DNA of 64,000 nt from Ornithinimicrobium sediminis (GTDB lineage Bacteria > Actinomycetota > Actinomycetes > Actinomycetales > Dermatophilaceae): NCBI RefSeq assembly GCF_021272345.1, contig NZ_JAJSDQ010000004.1:248001-312000 (forward strand). The letters run 5' to 3'. Shown here piece by piece: positions 55,283 through 63,982 of this stretch. The notes under the pieces were generated by a model, which did not search any database, was not told the origin of the DNA, and worked only from the letters and a program-made list of their open reading frames with translations. Made by a program: the position numbers and the translations under genes. Every line of letters starts with the position of its first letter. The first letter of the stretch is position 1.

Positions 55283-55957
55283 ATGTCGTCCCCCACCTGC
55301 GCCGCCGGGCCGCACCGCGCCGGCACGCGCACCGCTGCCGTCCTCACCGTCCTCCTGGCGCTCCTGGTGACCCTCGTCGCCGCGGCGGGGCCTGCTCGTG
55401 CCCACGACGTCCTGCTGGGCTCCTCGCCGGAGGACGGGTCCGTGGAGGAGAGCGCCCCGGAGGAGATCGTGCTCACCTTCTCCGGCGAGATCGCCACGAT
55501 CGGTGCACAGGTCGTGGTGGAGGGCCCCGACGGGACAGTGGCCGACGGCGACCCCGAGGTCGAGGGCGTCACCGTCACCCAGCCCGTCTCACCCGACGCT
55601 CCCGCCGGCGACTACTCCGTCGTCTGGCGCGTCACCTCCGAGGACGGGCACCCCATCTCCGGGGACTTCACCTACGAGGTGACCGGTGACCCGGAGACGG
55701 CGGATCCCGCGGCGACGACCGCCCCGGAGAACGAGGGCGCAGCCTCGGACGACGACGCGGCGACCACCAGCGCCCCGGCCGGCACCCCGGGCGCCGACGA
55801 CGCGCCCGCCACCGAGCGCGCCGCGGCCACGGACGCCGTCGTGCCGGAGACCCCCGGCAGCGCCGGCGGCGGCACGCCGGTCTGGGTCTGGGTCGTGCTC
55901 GGAGCAGCGCTGCTCGTGCTCGGCGGGGTGGGCGCGATCGCGGTGCGACGACGCTGA
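55283..55957 (+). CDS. CopC-domain copper-binding protein, membrane-anchored
   Basis: 224-aa exported protein. A signal peptide (about 1-40, ending ARA) exposes an N-terminal His-Asp (AHDVLLGSSPEDG), the copper-binding start of CopC. The domain continues with IVLTFSGEI and closes with SEDGHPISGDFTYEV, supplying the second His. A long Thr/Ala/Asp-rich linker and a C-terminal membrane helix with RRR follow. No CopD-like channel gene is adjacent. The ATG follows TAGACT by 6 nt (leaderless). Confidence 0.92.
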   Translation: MSSPTCAAGPHRAGTRTAAVLTVLLALLVTLVAAAGPARAHDVLLGSSPEDGSVEESAPEEIVLTFSGEIATIGAQVVVEGPDGTVADGDPEVEGVTVTQPVSPDAPAGDYSVVWRVTSEDGHPISGDFTYEVTGDPETADPAATTAPENEGAASDDDAATTSAPAGTPGADDAPATERAAATDAVVPETPGSAGGGTPVWVWVVLGAALLVLGGVGAIAVRRR

Positions 55958-56110
55958 GTCCGCGCCGGGTGCACGGGCACCTCTCCGGCTCATGTACCGT
56001 TACGCCTACGAGAAATACACATTCCCGGGCCGGCTCCGCTCGCCGGTCGGTGCACCACGCATCGACCGTCAGGTGATGCCGCCCCGGCAGACGCACGAGG
56101 GGGTCACGCC

Positions 56111-56326
56111 ATGGGGCGCGGCCGAGCCAAAGCCAAGCAGACGAAGGTTGCCCGGAGACTGAAGTACTACTCCCCGGACACCGACCTCACCGCACTGGAG
56201 CGTGAGCTACGAGCTCGCGAGAGTGCCGAGTCGACCTACGTCGTCCCTGACGACGCCGAGGACGACGAGGCGGACGGTGACGACGTCGACGACACATCAG
56301 GCCCCTGGGCCGCGGACGGTCGTTGA
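56111..56326 (+). CDS. DUF3073 protein
   Basis: 71-aa basic-then-acidic protein beginning MGRGRAKAKQTKVARRLKYYSP, the signature of DUF3073, a conserved small protein of actinobacteria often found near purM. The last 30 residues are Asp/Glu-rich. GAGGGGG lies about 6 nt before the ATG. A strong terminator follows. Function is unknown. Confidence 0.93.
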   Translation: MGRGRAKAKQTKVARRLKYYSPDTDLTALERELRARESAESTYVVPDDAEDDEADGDDVDDTSGPWAADGR

Positions 56327-56346
56327 CCGTTCGCACGACGTGTGAC

Positions 56347-56375
56347 ATCCCGGGGCGCCACCGCCCCGGGATTTC
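56347..56375 (+). terminator. terminator after DUF3073 gene
   Basis: Perfect 11-bp stem (56347-56357 with 56362-56372) with a CCAC loop, followed by TTCTC. Starts 20 nt after the DUF3073 stop. Confidence 0.85.
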
Positions 56376-56409
56376 TCGCGCCCGGACCGTGTCGCCCTAG
56401 ACTCACCGG

Positions 56410-56967
56410 ATGGATGCGGACCGGGGGGAGACGTCGCGTCGCGATGCTGCCCTCGCCGGACGCCCCGCGCGGACTCGCCGCTCCGACACCCGGCCCACCG
56501 TGCCCGGGTGGGTCTGGCTGGTCCTCATCGTCGTGGGCTTCGCCCTCCTGGTGACCAGCCAGTGGACCCGGTTCGACGAGCGCGAGATCACCATCGACGC
56601 GTGGTCGTGCACGAGCACTCCCTCCGCCGACCGGTCGTGGGCCGCCCTGGAGCGCGCCGGCTGCCGGCAGGCCGACCTCGACCTCGAGATCGAGCTCCTG
56701 CACGGTGTCGCCCCGGTGTCCGGGCAGACCGGCACCGACCCCGTCGTCGTGCCGTCCGTCGACGGCGACGCCGTCAACCTCTCGCTCAAGGTGGTGCTGG
56801 AGAACCCGGCCACGGCCATCGTGCTGGTGGACGCCGCCGCCGACCCGCCGCGGCCCGGTCGCGAGATGAACGGGGACGTCGCGGGCACGCGCTGGAGCTC
56901 CCCCTTCGACGTCGCCGAGAGCGAGGACTTCATCCTCCTCGTCGGCCCGCGTCCCGGCACCAGCTGA
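56410..56967 (+). CDS. membrane-anchored hypothetical protein
   Basis: 185-aa protein with one membrane helix at about residues 32-50 (WVWLVLIVVGFALLV) between a basic N-terminus and an extracytoplasmic domain of about 130 residues with two Cys (WSCTST and AGCRQAD), a possible disulfide. The family is not recognised. ATG 56410 follows TAGACT by 6 nt, the same layout as copC, so the mRNA is probably leaderless. Convergent with purM, 35 bp apart. Confidence 0.72.
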   Translation: MDADRGETSRRDAALAGRPARTRRSDTRPTVPGWVWLVLIVVGFALLVTSQWTRFDEREITIDAWSCTSTPSADRSWAALERAGCRQADLDLEIELLHGVAPVSGQTGTDPVVVPSVDGDAVNLSLKVVLENPATAIVLVDAAADPPRPGREMNGDVAGTRWSSPFDVAESEDFILLVGPRPGTS

Positions 56968-57002
56968 GACCGGCCTGCTCCCGGACCGCCTGAGCAGTCG
57001 GG

Positions 57003-58121
57003 TCAGCGGTGAGCGCCGACCATGCGGACCGCGCCGCCGTCGACGCCCTTGGCTCCCTGCACGACGTCTGCCTGCACGACGTCGGCCTCGTCGAGGTCGC
57101 TGACCACCCCGACCTCCCCCAGCGCCCAGGCGGCCACCCCCCGCTCCCGGGCGTGCCGGACCGCTGCGTCGGCCTGCTCCGCGGGCAGCACCACCACGAA
57201 GCCCACCCCCATGTTGAGGGTGCGCTCCAGGTCGTGCTGCGGCACGCGCCCCCAGCGCGCGACGGCGCCGAAGACCGGCGGCAGGGCCCAGGTGGACCGG
57301 TCCACCGTGGCGATGGCCCCCGCCGGCAGCACCCGGGCCAGGTTGGCCGCCAGCCCGCCGCCGGTGACGTGGGACAGCGCGTGCACGTCGACACCGTCGC
57401 TGCGGACGAGGTCGAGCAGCAGGCGTGTGTAGATCCGGGTGGGCTCGAGCAGCTCCTCCCCCAGGGGCCGCCCGAGCTCCTGGACGTGCGTGCCCCAGTC
57501 CAGACCGGCGGCCGCCACGACGCGGCGCACGAGGGAGTAGCCGTTGGAGTGCAGACCCGAGGCCGCCAGCGCGACGACCGCGTCGCCGGCCCGCACCCGC
57601 TGCGGGCCGAGCACGTCGTCGTGCTCCACGACCCCGGTGGCCGCCCCGGCGAGGTCGTACTCGTCGGGGCCGAGCAGGCCGGGGTGCTCGGCGGTCTCAC
57701 CGCCGACCAGGGCCACCCCGGCCAGCTCGCAGCCCTGGGCGATGCCGCCCACGACCGCGGCGATCCGCTCGGGCACGACCCTGCCGCAGGCGATGTAGTC
57801 GGTCATGAAGAGCGGCTCGGCGCCGCACACCACGATGTCGTCGACGACCATCCCCACCAGGTCGATGCCGATCGTGTCGTGCACGTCCATGGCCTGGGCG
57901 ACGGCGACCTTCGTGCCGACCCCGTCGGTGCTGGTCGCCAGGACCGGTCGGCTCATGCCCTTGAGTGCGGAGGCGTCGAACATGCCCGCGAAACCGCCCA
58001 GGCCGCCCATCACCTCGGGGCGCTGGGCACGGCGCACCGCGTCCTTCATGAGCTCGACCGCGCGGTCACCCGCCTGGACGTCCACGCCGGCTGCGGCATA
58101 CGTGATCGGCTCGTCGCTCAT
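57003..58121 (-). CDS. purM: phosphoribosylformylglycinamidine cyclo-ligase
   Basis: 372-aa enzyme forming aminoimidazole ribotide (AIR) in purine synthesis. Family features are TYAAAGVDVQAGDRAVELM, GGFAGMFD, LATSTDGVGTK, IGIDLVGMVVDDIVVCGAEPLFMTDYIACG (core MVVDDIVVCGAEPL), GGETAEHPG and ASGLHSNGYSLVRR. Length is normal. It follows purF after 23 nt, so both enzymes are probably co-transcribed. Confidence 0.96.
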   Translation of the reverse strand: MSDEPITYAAAGVDVQAGDRAVELMKDAVRRAQRPEVMGGLGGFAGMFDASALKGMSRPVLATSTDGVGTKVAVAQAMDVHDTIGIDLVGMVVDDIVVCGAEPLFMTDYIACGRVVPERIAAVVGGIAQGCELAGVALVGGETAEHPGLLGPDEYDLAGAATGVVEHDDVLGPQRVRAGDAVVALAASGLHSNGYSLVRRVVAAAGLDWGTHVQELGRPLGEELLEPTRIYTRLLLDLVRSDGVDVHALSHVTGGGLAANLARVLPAGAIATVDRSTWALPPVFGAVARWGRVPQHDLERTLNMGVGFVVVLPAEQADAAVRHARERGVAAWALGEVGVVSDLDEADVVQADVVQGAKGVDGGAVRMVGAHR

Positions 58122-58144
58122 CGGGTCCTCGCTGGGTGTCGGGG

Positions 58145-59740
58145 TCAGGGACGGCGCAGCGCGTCGGCGGCGCCCGTCGGGGCCCCCACCGGCACCCCGT
58201 CGGCGTCGACGGTGGAGCCGCGGACAGGCACCTGGCGCGGCGCGCCCGGCACGGGGACGCCGCCGGGGAACTCCAGCTCGAGCACGTCCTTGCCCAGACG
58301 GTCGCCGCGCGGCAGCTCGATCGGGTAGACCCCGGAGAAGCACGCGGTGCACAGCTGGTCGGCCGGCTGCTCGGTCGCCTCGACCATGGCCTGCTCGCTG
58401 ATGTAGCCCAGCGAGTCGGCGCCGACCGAGGCCCGGATCTCGTCGGAGTTGAGGCCGGTCGCGATGAGCTCGGCCCGGGTGGCGAAGTCGATGCCGTAGA
58501 AGCAGGGCCAGCGCACCGGAGGCGAGGAGATGCGCACGTGCACCTCGGCGGCGCCCGCCTCGCGCAGCATGCGCACCAGCGCACGCTGCGTGTTGCCGCG
58601 CACGATGGAGTCGTCGACGACGACGAGGCGCTTGCCGCGGATCACCTCGCGCAGCGGGTTGAGCTTGAGCCGGATGCCGAGCTGGCGGATCGTCTGGCTC
58701 GGGGCGATGAAGGTGCGCCCGACGTAGGCGTTCTTGACCAGCCCCTGGCCGTAGGGGATGCCGCTGGCCTCGGCGTAGCCGATGGCCGCCGGGGTGCCGG
58801 ACTCCGGGGTCGGCATGACCATGTCGGCGTCGACGGGATGCTCCAGCGCGAGCCGGCGGCCCATCTCGACGCGCGACTCGTAGACCGAGCGACCGGCGAG
58901 CTTGGTGTCCGGCCGGGCGAGGTAGACGTACTCGAACACACAGCCCTTGCGTGCCTGCTCGGCGAAGCGATGGCTGCGCAGGCCGTTCTCGTCGATGGCG
59001 ATGAACTCCCCGGGCTCCACGTCACGGACCACGCTGGCACCCACGATGTCCAGCGCGGCGGTCTCCGAGGCGACGACCCAGCCGCGCTCCAGCCGGCCGA
59101 GGACCAGCGGGCGCACCCCCTGGGGGTCGCGTGCGGCATACAGCGTCTGCTCGTCGCAGAAGACCAGCGAGAAGGCTCCACGCAGCATCGGCAGCACCTG
59201 CATGGCCGAGGCCTCGAGCGAGCGGTCCGGGTCGGCGGTGAGCAGCCCGGTGACGACGGCCGTGTCGGTGGTGTTGCCGCGCCCCATCTCGCCGGGCACG
59301 TCGCGCTTGTCGCCCCCGTGGAGGTCGATGAGGATGTCGCGCAGCTCGTGGGTGTTGATGAGGTTGCCGTTGTGCGCCAGGGCCACGGTGCCGCCGGTGG
59401 TGCCGCCGAGCGTCGGCTGGGCGTTCTCCCACGAGTTGCGCCCGGTCGTGGAGTAGCGGCAGTGACCCACGCCGATGTGTCCGCGCAGCGAGGCCAGGCT
59501 GGACTCGTCGAACACCTGGGAGACCAGGCCGACGTCCTTGTAGACGAGCAGGGACCGGCCGTCGCTGGTCGCGATGCCGGCCGCCTCCTGGCCGCGGTGC
59601 TGCAGCGCGTAGAGGCCGAAGTAGGTCAGCTTGGCGACCTCGTCCCCCGGTGCCCAGACACCGAAGACACCACAGGCGTCCTGCGGGAGGGACTCCTCGG
59701 GGAGGAGGTCGTGGGAGAGGCGTCCGTCGGGTCGAGCCAC
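58145..59740 (-). CDS. purF: amidophosphoribosyltransferase
   Basis: 531-aa enzyme catalysing the first committed purine step. A 22-residue propeptide precedes nucleophile Cys23 (DACGVFG), exposed after cleavage. The glutaminase domain has GHCRYSTTG and AHNGNLIN; the PRTase domain has VVVDDSIVRGNT, the PRPP loop. Two Cys in QLCTACFSG match Fe-S-type PurF. The C-terminal 35 residues are a non-conserved Pro/Ala tail. GTG 59740 follows a GAGACT box by 7 nt. Confidence 0.96.
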   Translation of the reverse strand: MARPDGRLSHDLLPEESLPQDACGVFGVWAPGDEVAKLTYFGLYALQHRGQEAAGIATSDGRSLLVYKDVGLVSQVFDESSLASLRGHIGVGHCRYSTTGRNSWENAQPTLGGTTGGTVALAHNGNLINTHELRDILIDLHGGDKRDVPGEMGRGNTTDTAVVTGLLTADPDRSLEASAMQVLPMLRGAFSLVFCDEQTLYAARDPQGVRPLVLGRLERGWVVASETAALDIVGASVVRDVEPGEFIAIDENGLRSHRFAEQARKGCVFEYVYLARPDTKLAGRSVYESRVEMGRRLALEHPVDADMVMPTPESGTPAAIGYAEASGIPYGQGLVKNAYVGRTFIAPSQTIRQLGIRLKLNPLREVIRGKRLVVVDDSIVRGNTQRALVRMLREAGAAEVHVRISSPPVRWPCFYGIDFATRAELIATGLNSDEIRASVGADSLGYISEQAMVEATEQPADQLCTACFSGVYPIELPRGDRLGKDVLELEFPGGVPVPGAPRQVPVRGSTVDADGVPVGAPTGAADALRRP

Positions 59741-59765
59741 GACGCCCAGTCTCCCACAGTCCGGC

Positions 59766-60053
59766 TCAGCGCAGCGTGGTCCACTCGACGACGAGGAACA
59801 CCACCGCGCCCGCCAGCCCCCCGAGCAGGGCCCCGGTGATCCCGAGCAGCACGAGCTCCTGCCCGTCGGAGGCGACCGGGGAGCTGGGTCCCAGCAGCGT
59901 CAGCACGATGCCGACGACCAGGCCCAGGACCGCACCGGTCCCCAGGAACGGCAGCAGCCGGGGAGTGCGCGGGCCGTCGGAGGTGGTGCGGCCCACCTGC
60001 GGCGCGGCCTCGTCGGGCGAGCCGGAGGGCTGGTCGGAGGACGGGTCGGTCAC
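59766..60053 (-). CDS. small two-helix membrane protein
   Basis: 95-aa protein: a 35-residue polar N-terminus and two hydrophobic helices (about 36-55 and 68-90) ending VVEWTTLR. The family is not recognised. GTG 60053 overlaps the SDR stop as GTGA, so the two are co-translated. It is followed 25 nt later by purF, but purF also has its own leaderless-type box. Confidence 0.68.
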   Translation of the reverse strand: MTDPSSDQPSGSPDEAAPQVGRTTSDGPRTPRLLPFLGTGAVLGLVVGIVLTLLGPSSPVASDGQELVLLGITGALLGGLAGAVVFLVVEWTTLR

Positions 60054-61072
60054 CCCTCCAGGGTACGCGGCACGTCCTGACGGCGGGCGAGGGCGTCCAG
60101 CAGCGAGCGGTGCTCCTCGTCGGTCAGCCCTGCACCCGAGGGCGGCCGCTCGAGCGTCGCCAGCTCGTCGGCCAAGGTCTGCGCCAGGGGACGGGTGGCC
60201 AGCCCGTGGGCGCGCGCACGTGCGCCCGTGCGCTGCATCAGGACGTATGCCGTGGGCTCGCCGCCGAGCCACAGCGGGAGCGAGCGTGGCCCCGCCCAGG
60301 GCTGGACCCCCTGCTGCTGCAGCCACGGCGCAGGTGCCGGCACCAGCGGCCCACGGTGTCCTGCCACGGCGCGGGCCAGGGCGAGGACGTCGCCGAGCGG
60401 CGTCGTCGGCCCCACGGCGTCCATCGCGCCTGCGACCCGGTGCCGCGCGGCGTGGGCGACCCAGGTGGCGAGGTCGCGGACGTCCACCAGCTGCACCGGC
60501 TGGTCGTCGGCCTCGGGCACGAGCACCCGGTCGCCGGGAGTGCCGGGGTGGGCGAAGCGCCAGGGCCAGTAGCCGCTGCGGCCGCTGCGGTCCCCCGGCC
60601 CGCCGATGAGGCCCGCCCGCACCAGCAGGCTGCGCTCGGCGCCGAAGGCCGCCACGACCAGCTGCTCGCCCGCCACCTTGGCCGGCCCGTAGTCCTGGGG
60701 GCCCTGCATCTCGTCGGCCGGGAGGGCCGGCAGCAGCGGCGTGTCGTCCTCGTCGCGCCCCCCGGCAGCCTCGGCGTAGGCGCTGCCCGAGGAGACGAAG
60801 ACGTAGTGACCGGCGACGGGGGCCAGGTCACGCACGGCACGACGCACGTGGTGCGGCTGCCGGGCCACGTCCACGACGGCGTCCCAGCGCTCGGCCCGCA
60901 CCTCGGCCAGCGCGTCCTCCCGGTCCCTGTCCGCCTGCACCCAGCGCACCCCCTCGGGCACCCGGCCGGACACCCCGCGGGCCACCGCGGTCACCTCGTG
61001 GCCGGCCGCGCGCGCCTCCCGGCAGACCGTCGCACCCAGGAAGCCGGTGCCGCCCAGCACGAGCAGACGCAT
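60050..61072 (-). CDS. NAD-dependent epimerase/dehydratase-family protein (extended SDR)
   Basis: 340-aa extended short-chain dehydrogenase-like protein. The N-terminal cofactor motif is LLVLGGTGFLGATVCREARAAGHEV. The Ser-Tyr-Lys set is partly readable: SSGSAYAE and DYGPAKVAGEQ with Tyr and Lys. The C-terminal half is more variable. The substrate is unknown. Its ATG is one base after the LLM oxidoreductase stop, and it overlaps the next membrane-protein gene, so all are one operon. Confidence 0.88.
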   Translation of the reverse strand: MRLLVLGGTGFLGATVCREARAAGHEVTAVARGVSGRVPEGVRWVQADRDREDALAEVRAERWDAVVDVARQPHHVRRAVRDLAPVAGHYVFVSSGSAYAEAAGGRDEDDTPLLPALPADEMQGPQDYGPAKVAGEQLVVAAFGAERSLLVRAGLIGGPGDRSGRSGYWPWRFAHPGTPGDRVLVPEADDQPVQLVDVRDLATWVAHAARHRVAGAMDAVGPTTPLGDVLALARAVAGHRGPLVPAPAPWLQQQGVQPWAGPRSLPLWLGGEPTAYVLMQRTGARARAHGLATRPLAQTLADELATLERPPSGAGLTDEEHRSLLDALARRQDVPRTLEG

Positions 61073-61073
61073 C

Positions 61074-61976
61074 TCAGGGCTCCAGCTCGATGTGGTCCAG
61101 CACCGCGGGGTCGGCGCGGTAGGGGTCCTCGGGGCGCGGCCAGTGGACGATGACGTCGGTGAAGCCCAGCTCGCGTGCCCGGCCGACCTGCTCGGCGAAG
61201 AAGCCCGGGCTGCGCAGCGCCGGGACGCCGCTGGAGTCGAGGGACAGGTAGCGGTCGGGGTCGTGCCCTCCGGGACGGTGGCCGTCGGCCACCGCCTGCT
61301 CGACGGCGACGCAGAAACGCTCCGACAGCTCCCCCACCCCGTCCCACCACGCGTCGACGGCGGCGGTGTCGGTGAGGTCCTGCGCCTGGCCGGCCGGACC
61401 CGTCGTGACCCACCCTTGGCCCTGCCGCGCCGCCAGCGCCATCGCCTTGGGCCCGTTGGCCGCGACGACGAAGGGCACCCTGGGCTGCTGGACGCAGCCG
61501 GGGACGTTGCGGGCGTCCACCGCCCCGTAGAACTCGCCCTGATGGTCGACGTGGTCGGTGGTCAGCGTGCGGTCGAGCAGGTCGACGAACTCGGCGAACC
61601 GCCGGGTCCGCTCCCCCCGGCTCAGGTGCTGGCCCAGGATCTGCGCGTCGCGCTCACCGCCGGTGCCCAGACCCAGCACGACCCGGCCGTGGCTGATGTC
61701 GTCGAGGGTCACGACGTCCCGCGTGAAGGTCACCGGGTGGCGGTAGTTGGGGGAGGCGACGAAGGTGCCGAGCCGGATGCGCTCGGTCACCATCGCCGCA
61801 GCCGTGAGGGTCGCCACGGTCGAGTGCCAGGGCGAGTCCGGCAGCCCGCCCCAGACGAGGTGGTCGTAGGTCCAGGCGTGGTCGAAGCCGCGCTCCTCGG
61901 CGTGCCGCCAGAGCGGCTCGGCCTGTCGCCAGGGGTGTTCGGGGAGGATGCAGATGCCGTAGCGCACGTCCCTCAT
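61074..61976 (-). CDS. LLM-class flavin/F420-dependent oxidoreductase
   Basis: 300-aa luciferase-like (beta/alpha)8 oxidoreductase. Features are YGICILPEHPWRQAEPLWRHAEERGFDHAWTYDHLVW (core WTYDHLVW), ERIRLGTFVASPNYRHPV and HGRVVLGLGTGG, which match F420- or FMN-dependent LLM enzymes of actinobacteria. Cofactor is not certain. GAGG is close to the ATG at 61976. First gene of the string SDR, membrane protein, purF and purM, following the MFS gene after 55 nt. Confidence 0.9.
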   Translation of the reverse strand: MRDVRYGICILPEHPWRQAEPLWRHAEERGFDHAWTYDHLVWGGLPDSPWHSTVATLTAAAMVTERIRLGTFVASPNYRHPVTFTRDVVTLDDISHGRVVLGLGTGGERDAQILGQHLSRGERTRRFAEFVDLLDRTLTTDHVDHQGEFYGAVDARNVPGCVQQPRVPFVVAANGPKAMALAARQGQGWVTTGPAGQAQDLTDTAAVDAWWDGVGELSERFCVAVEQAVADGHRPGGHDPDRYLSLDSSGVPALRSPGFFAEQVGRARELGFTDVIVHWPRPEDPYRADPAVLDHIELEP

Positions 61977-62031
61977 CCTCGCGCCTCGCCGCCGCTCGCG
62001 CACCCTCCGCCCGTCCGCGCACGTCCGTTGC

Positions 62032-63309
62032 TCATCCGCGCACCCCGGCCTGGGTGTCGTGCGCGTCGACCATGCTCTGCGAGACCTGCGAGGCGACATA
62101 CGCCACGGCCAGCAGACAGGTCACCGTCGCCCCGACGAAGACCGCCGGCAGGCCCCACGTCTCGGCCACCTGGCCGCCCAGGACCGCGCCCAGCGGCATC
62201 AGGCCGTAGCCGATGGTGCGTGCCGCACCACCGACCCGGCCCAGCAGCTCACCGGGGACGAGTCGCTGGCGCACGGTCTGGCCGATGACGTTGCCGATCG
62301 TGTTGGTGACGCCCAGCACCAGGAAGGTCGCCGCGATGGGCACCGGGCGCGGCCAGAGCAGCGGCACCAGCAGGCCCACTGAGTTGACCCCCCAACAGGC
62401 GAACATCAACGGCATCTCGGCCCAGCGCCGCACCAGCCGCTCGGCCAGCAGCGAGCCGACCACGGCACCCACGGCCAGGAGCATGACGAGCAGCGGGTAG
62501 TGCTCCGCCGCCAGACCCACCTGGGACCCCGCGCCGACGACCCACAGCACGAAGACGGCGAAGTAGCCGGTGTTGGCCATGTTGAGCACCGAGCCGCTGA
62601 CCAGCAGGGGACGCAGCACCGGGTGGCGCAGCAGGAAGCGCGCGCCCTCGGTGACCTCCGCCCACCCCGTCGCGGTCCCCGTGCGCTCGACGCGGTAGCT
62701 GCCCCGCATCCCCAGCCCGACGACCAGCAGGAAGGTGACGGCGAGGGCGGCCGGCACGCCGGCGGCCCAGCCCGCACCGAGCACGAGGAGCCCGGCGGCG
62801 ATCGGTGCGCCGACGAAGGTCGCGCACACCTGCTGCACGGCCAGGACCCGCCCGTTGGCCGCCGACAGCCGCGAGCGCGGGGCGATGCTGGGGACGATCG
62901 AGGAGCCGGCGAGGTCGACCACGACGTCGGTGATGCCGTAGCCGAAGGCGACCGCGATGAGCAGCGGCATCGTCAGCCGGTCGCTCACGAGCAACGTCGT
63001 GAGCGTCACCAGCAGGGTGACGCGCACAGCCATGCCGGCGAGCTGGGTGCGCCTGCGGTCGGTCCGGTCGACCACGACACCGGCGAGGATGCCGAAGAGC
63101 AGCCACGGGAGGAAGAAGGCCACCGAGATCAGGGAGACCAGCAGCGGCGAGCGGGTCAGGGTGACCGCGATGAGCGGCACCGCCGCGGCCATGATGCCGT
63201 CGGCGATGTTGGCCAGGCCGACCCCGGTCAGGTGGACGTGGAAGGTGCGCCCCAGCGGCGCGACGGGCTGGCCGGCGGCGGTGTCGCGTGCTCTGGTGTC
63301 GGCGGTCAT
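62032..63309 (-). CDS. MFS transporter (enterobactin exporter/drug efflux type)
   Basis: 425-aa major-facilitator transporter with 11-12 hydrophobic segments. The motif-A loop GILAGVVVDRTDRRR lies between helices 2 and 3. The MFS_3/enterobactin-exporter-like group is suggested by ADGIMAAAVPLIAVTLTRSPLLVSL (core ADGIMAAAVPL). GGGAGAG about 5 nt before the ATG. It is divergent from an ArsR-type regulator across a 66-bp region with tandem repeats, so it is probably the regulated target of that gene, for efflux of a toxic compound. Confidence 0.9.
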   Translation of the reverse strand: MTADTRARDTAAGQPVAPLGRTFHVHLTGVGLANIADGIMAAAVPLIAVTLTRSPLLVSLISVAFFLPWLLFGILAGVVVDRTDRRRTQLAGMAVRVTLLVTLTTLLVSDRLTMPLLIAVAFGYGITDVVVDLAGSSIVPSIAPRSRLSAANGRVLAVQQVCATFVGAPIAAGLLVLGAGWAAGVPAALAVTFLLVVGLGMRGSYRVERTGTATGWAEVTEGARFLLRHPVLRPLLVSGSVLNMANTGYFAVFVLWVVGAGSQVGLAAEHYPLLVMLLAVGAVVGSLLAERLVRRWAEMPLMFACWGVNSVGLLVPLLWPRPVPIAATFLVLGVTNTIGNVIGQTVRQRLVPGELLGRVGGAARTIGYGLMPLGAVLGGQVAETWGLPAVFVGATVTCLLAVAYVASQVSQSMVDAHDTQAGVRG

Positions 63310-63329
63310 GGTCTCTCCCGTAGGCTTGT

Positions 63330-63385
63330 CCAAAGGAACATCTGCAAAGACTTCTCTGCAAAGGTATCTCTGGAAATGACGGATG
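63330..63385. promoter_or_regulatory. tandem 14-nt repeats in the MFS/ArsR divergent promoter
   Basis: Three full 14-nt units, CCAAAGGAACATCT (63330), GCAAAGACTTCTCT (63344) and GCAAAGGTATCTCT (63358), and a partial fourth, GGAAATGACGGATG (63372), which runs into the regulator start codon. They are AT-richer than surroundings and fill the space between the divergent genes, as expected for an operator array. Binding by the adjacent ArsR-type protein is inferred. Confidence 0.6.
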
Positions 63386-63957
63386 ACAAGCCCCAGGAGC
63401 GAGTGCTCGACGCGAGCGCGATGAAGGCCTTCGCCCATCCGCTGCGGATGGCGATGTACAACTACCTGACCGACCACGGGTCGGCCACGGCGACGATGCT
63501 GGCCCAGCACCTCGACGAGAGCACCGGCCAGACGAGCTACCACCTGCGCCAGCTCGAGCGGCACGGGTTCGTCGAGGAGGACACGGGGCGCGGGTCCGGC
63601 CGGGAGCGCTGGTGGAAGCCGGTCAGCTACACCCTGCACGGCACCGAGGTGCGCGACGACCCGTCCGCCGAGCTGCCGGTCCGGATGATGCTGCAGGCCA
63701 CCATCGACCACCGGGCGACCACGATGAGCCGCTGGCTGGAGCAGGCACTCGACGAGCCTCAGGAGTGGGTGGAGGCGACCGTCAACTCCTCGGCCACCGC
63801 TCCCATGACGCTGGCGGAGGCCACGTCCATGCGCGACGAGGTCTTCGCCGTGCTCGTCCGGCACCTCGAGGCCGCACGCGAGGCGCACCCCGACCCCGAC
63901 GACCCCACGACGCGCCGGATGCGGGTCTACTTCGACTCGTTCCCGCTCACCCGTTGA
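63376..63957 (+). CDS. ArsR-type winged-helix transcriptional regulator
   Basis: 193-aa regulator. The N-terminal winged helix (about residues 12-85) is of the ArsR/HTH_20 type: MKAFAHPLRMAMYNYLTDHGSATATMLAQHLDESTGQTSYHLRQLERHGFVEE (core TSYHLRQLERHGFV). No Cys metal site is seen, so it is not a classical arsenic sensor. The C-terminal 100 residues are a helical ligand or dimer domain with no recognised family. The ATG is inside the partial fourth 14-nt repeat. No ribosome site is evident. It probably represses itself and the divergent MFS gene. Confidence 0.88.
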   Translation: MTDDKPQERVLDASAMKAFAHPLRMAMYNYLTDHGSATATMLAQHLDESTGQTSYHLRQLERHGFVEEDTGRGSGRERWWKPVSYTLHGTEVRDDPSAELPVRMMLQATIDHRATTMSRWLEQALDEPQEWVEATVNSSATAPMTLAEATSMRDEVFAVLVRHLEAAREAHPDPDDPTTRRMRVYFDSFPLTR

Positions 63958-63982
63958 TCAGGGCAGGAGGGGCAGGTATGAC

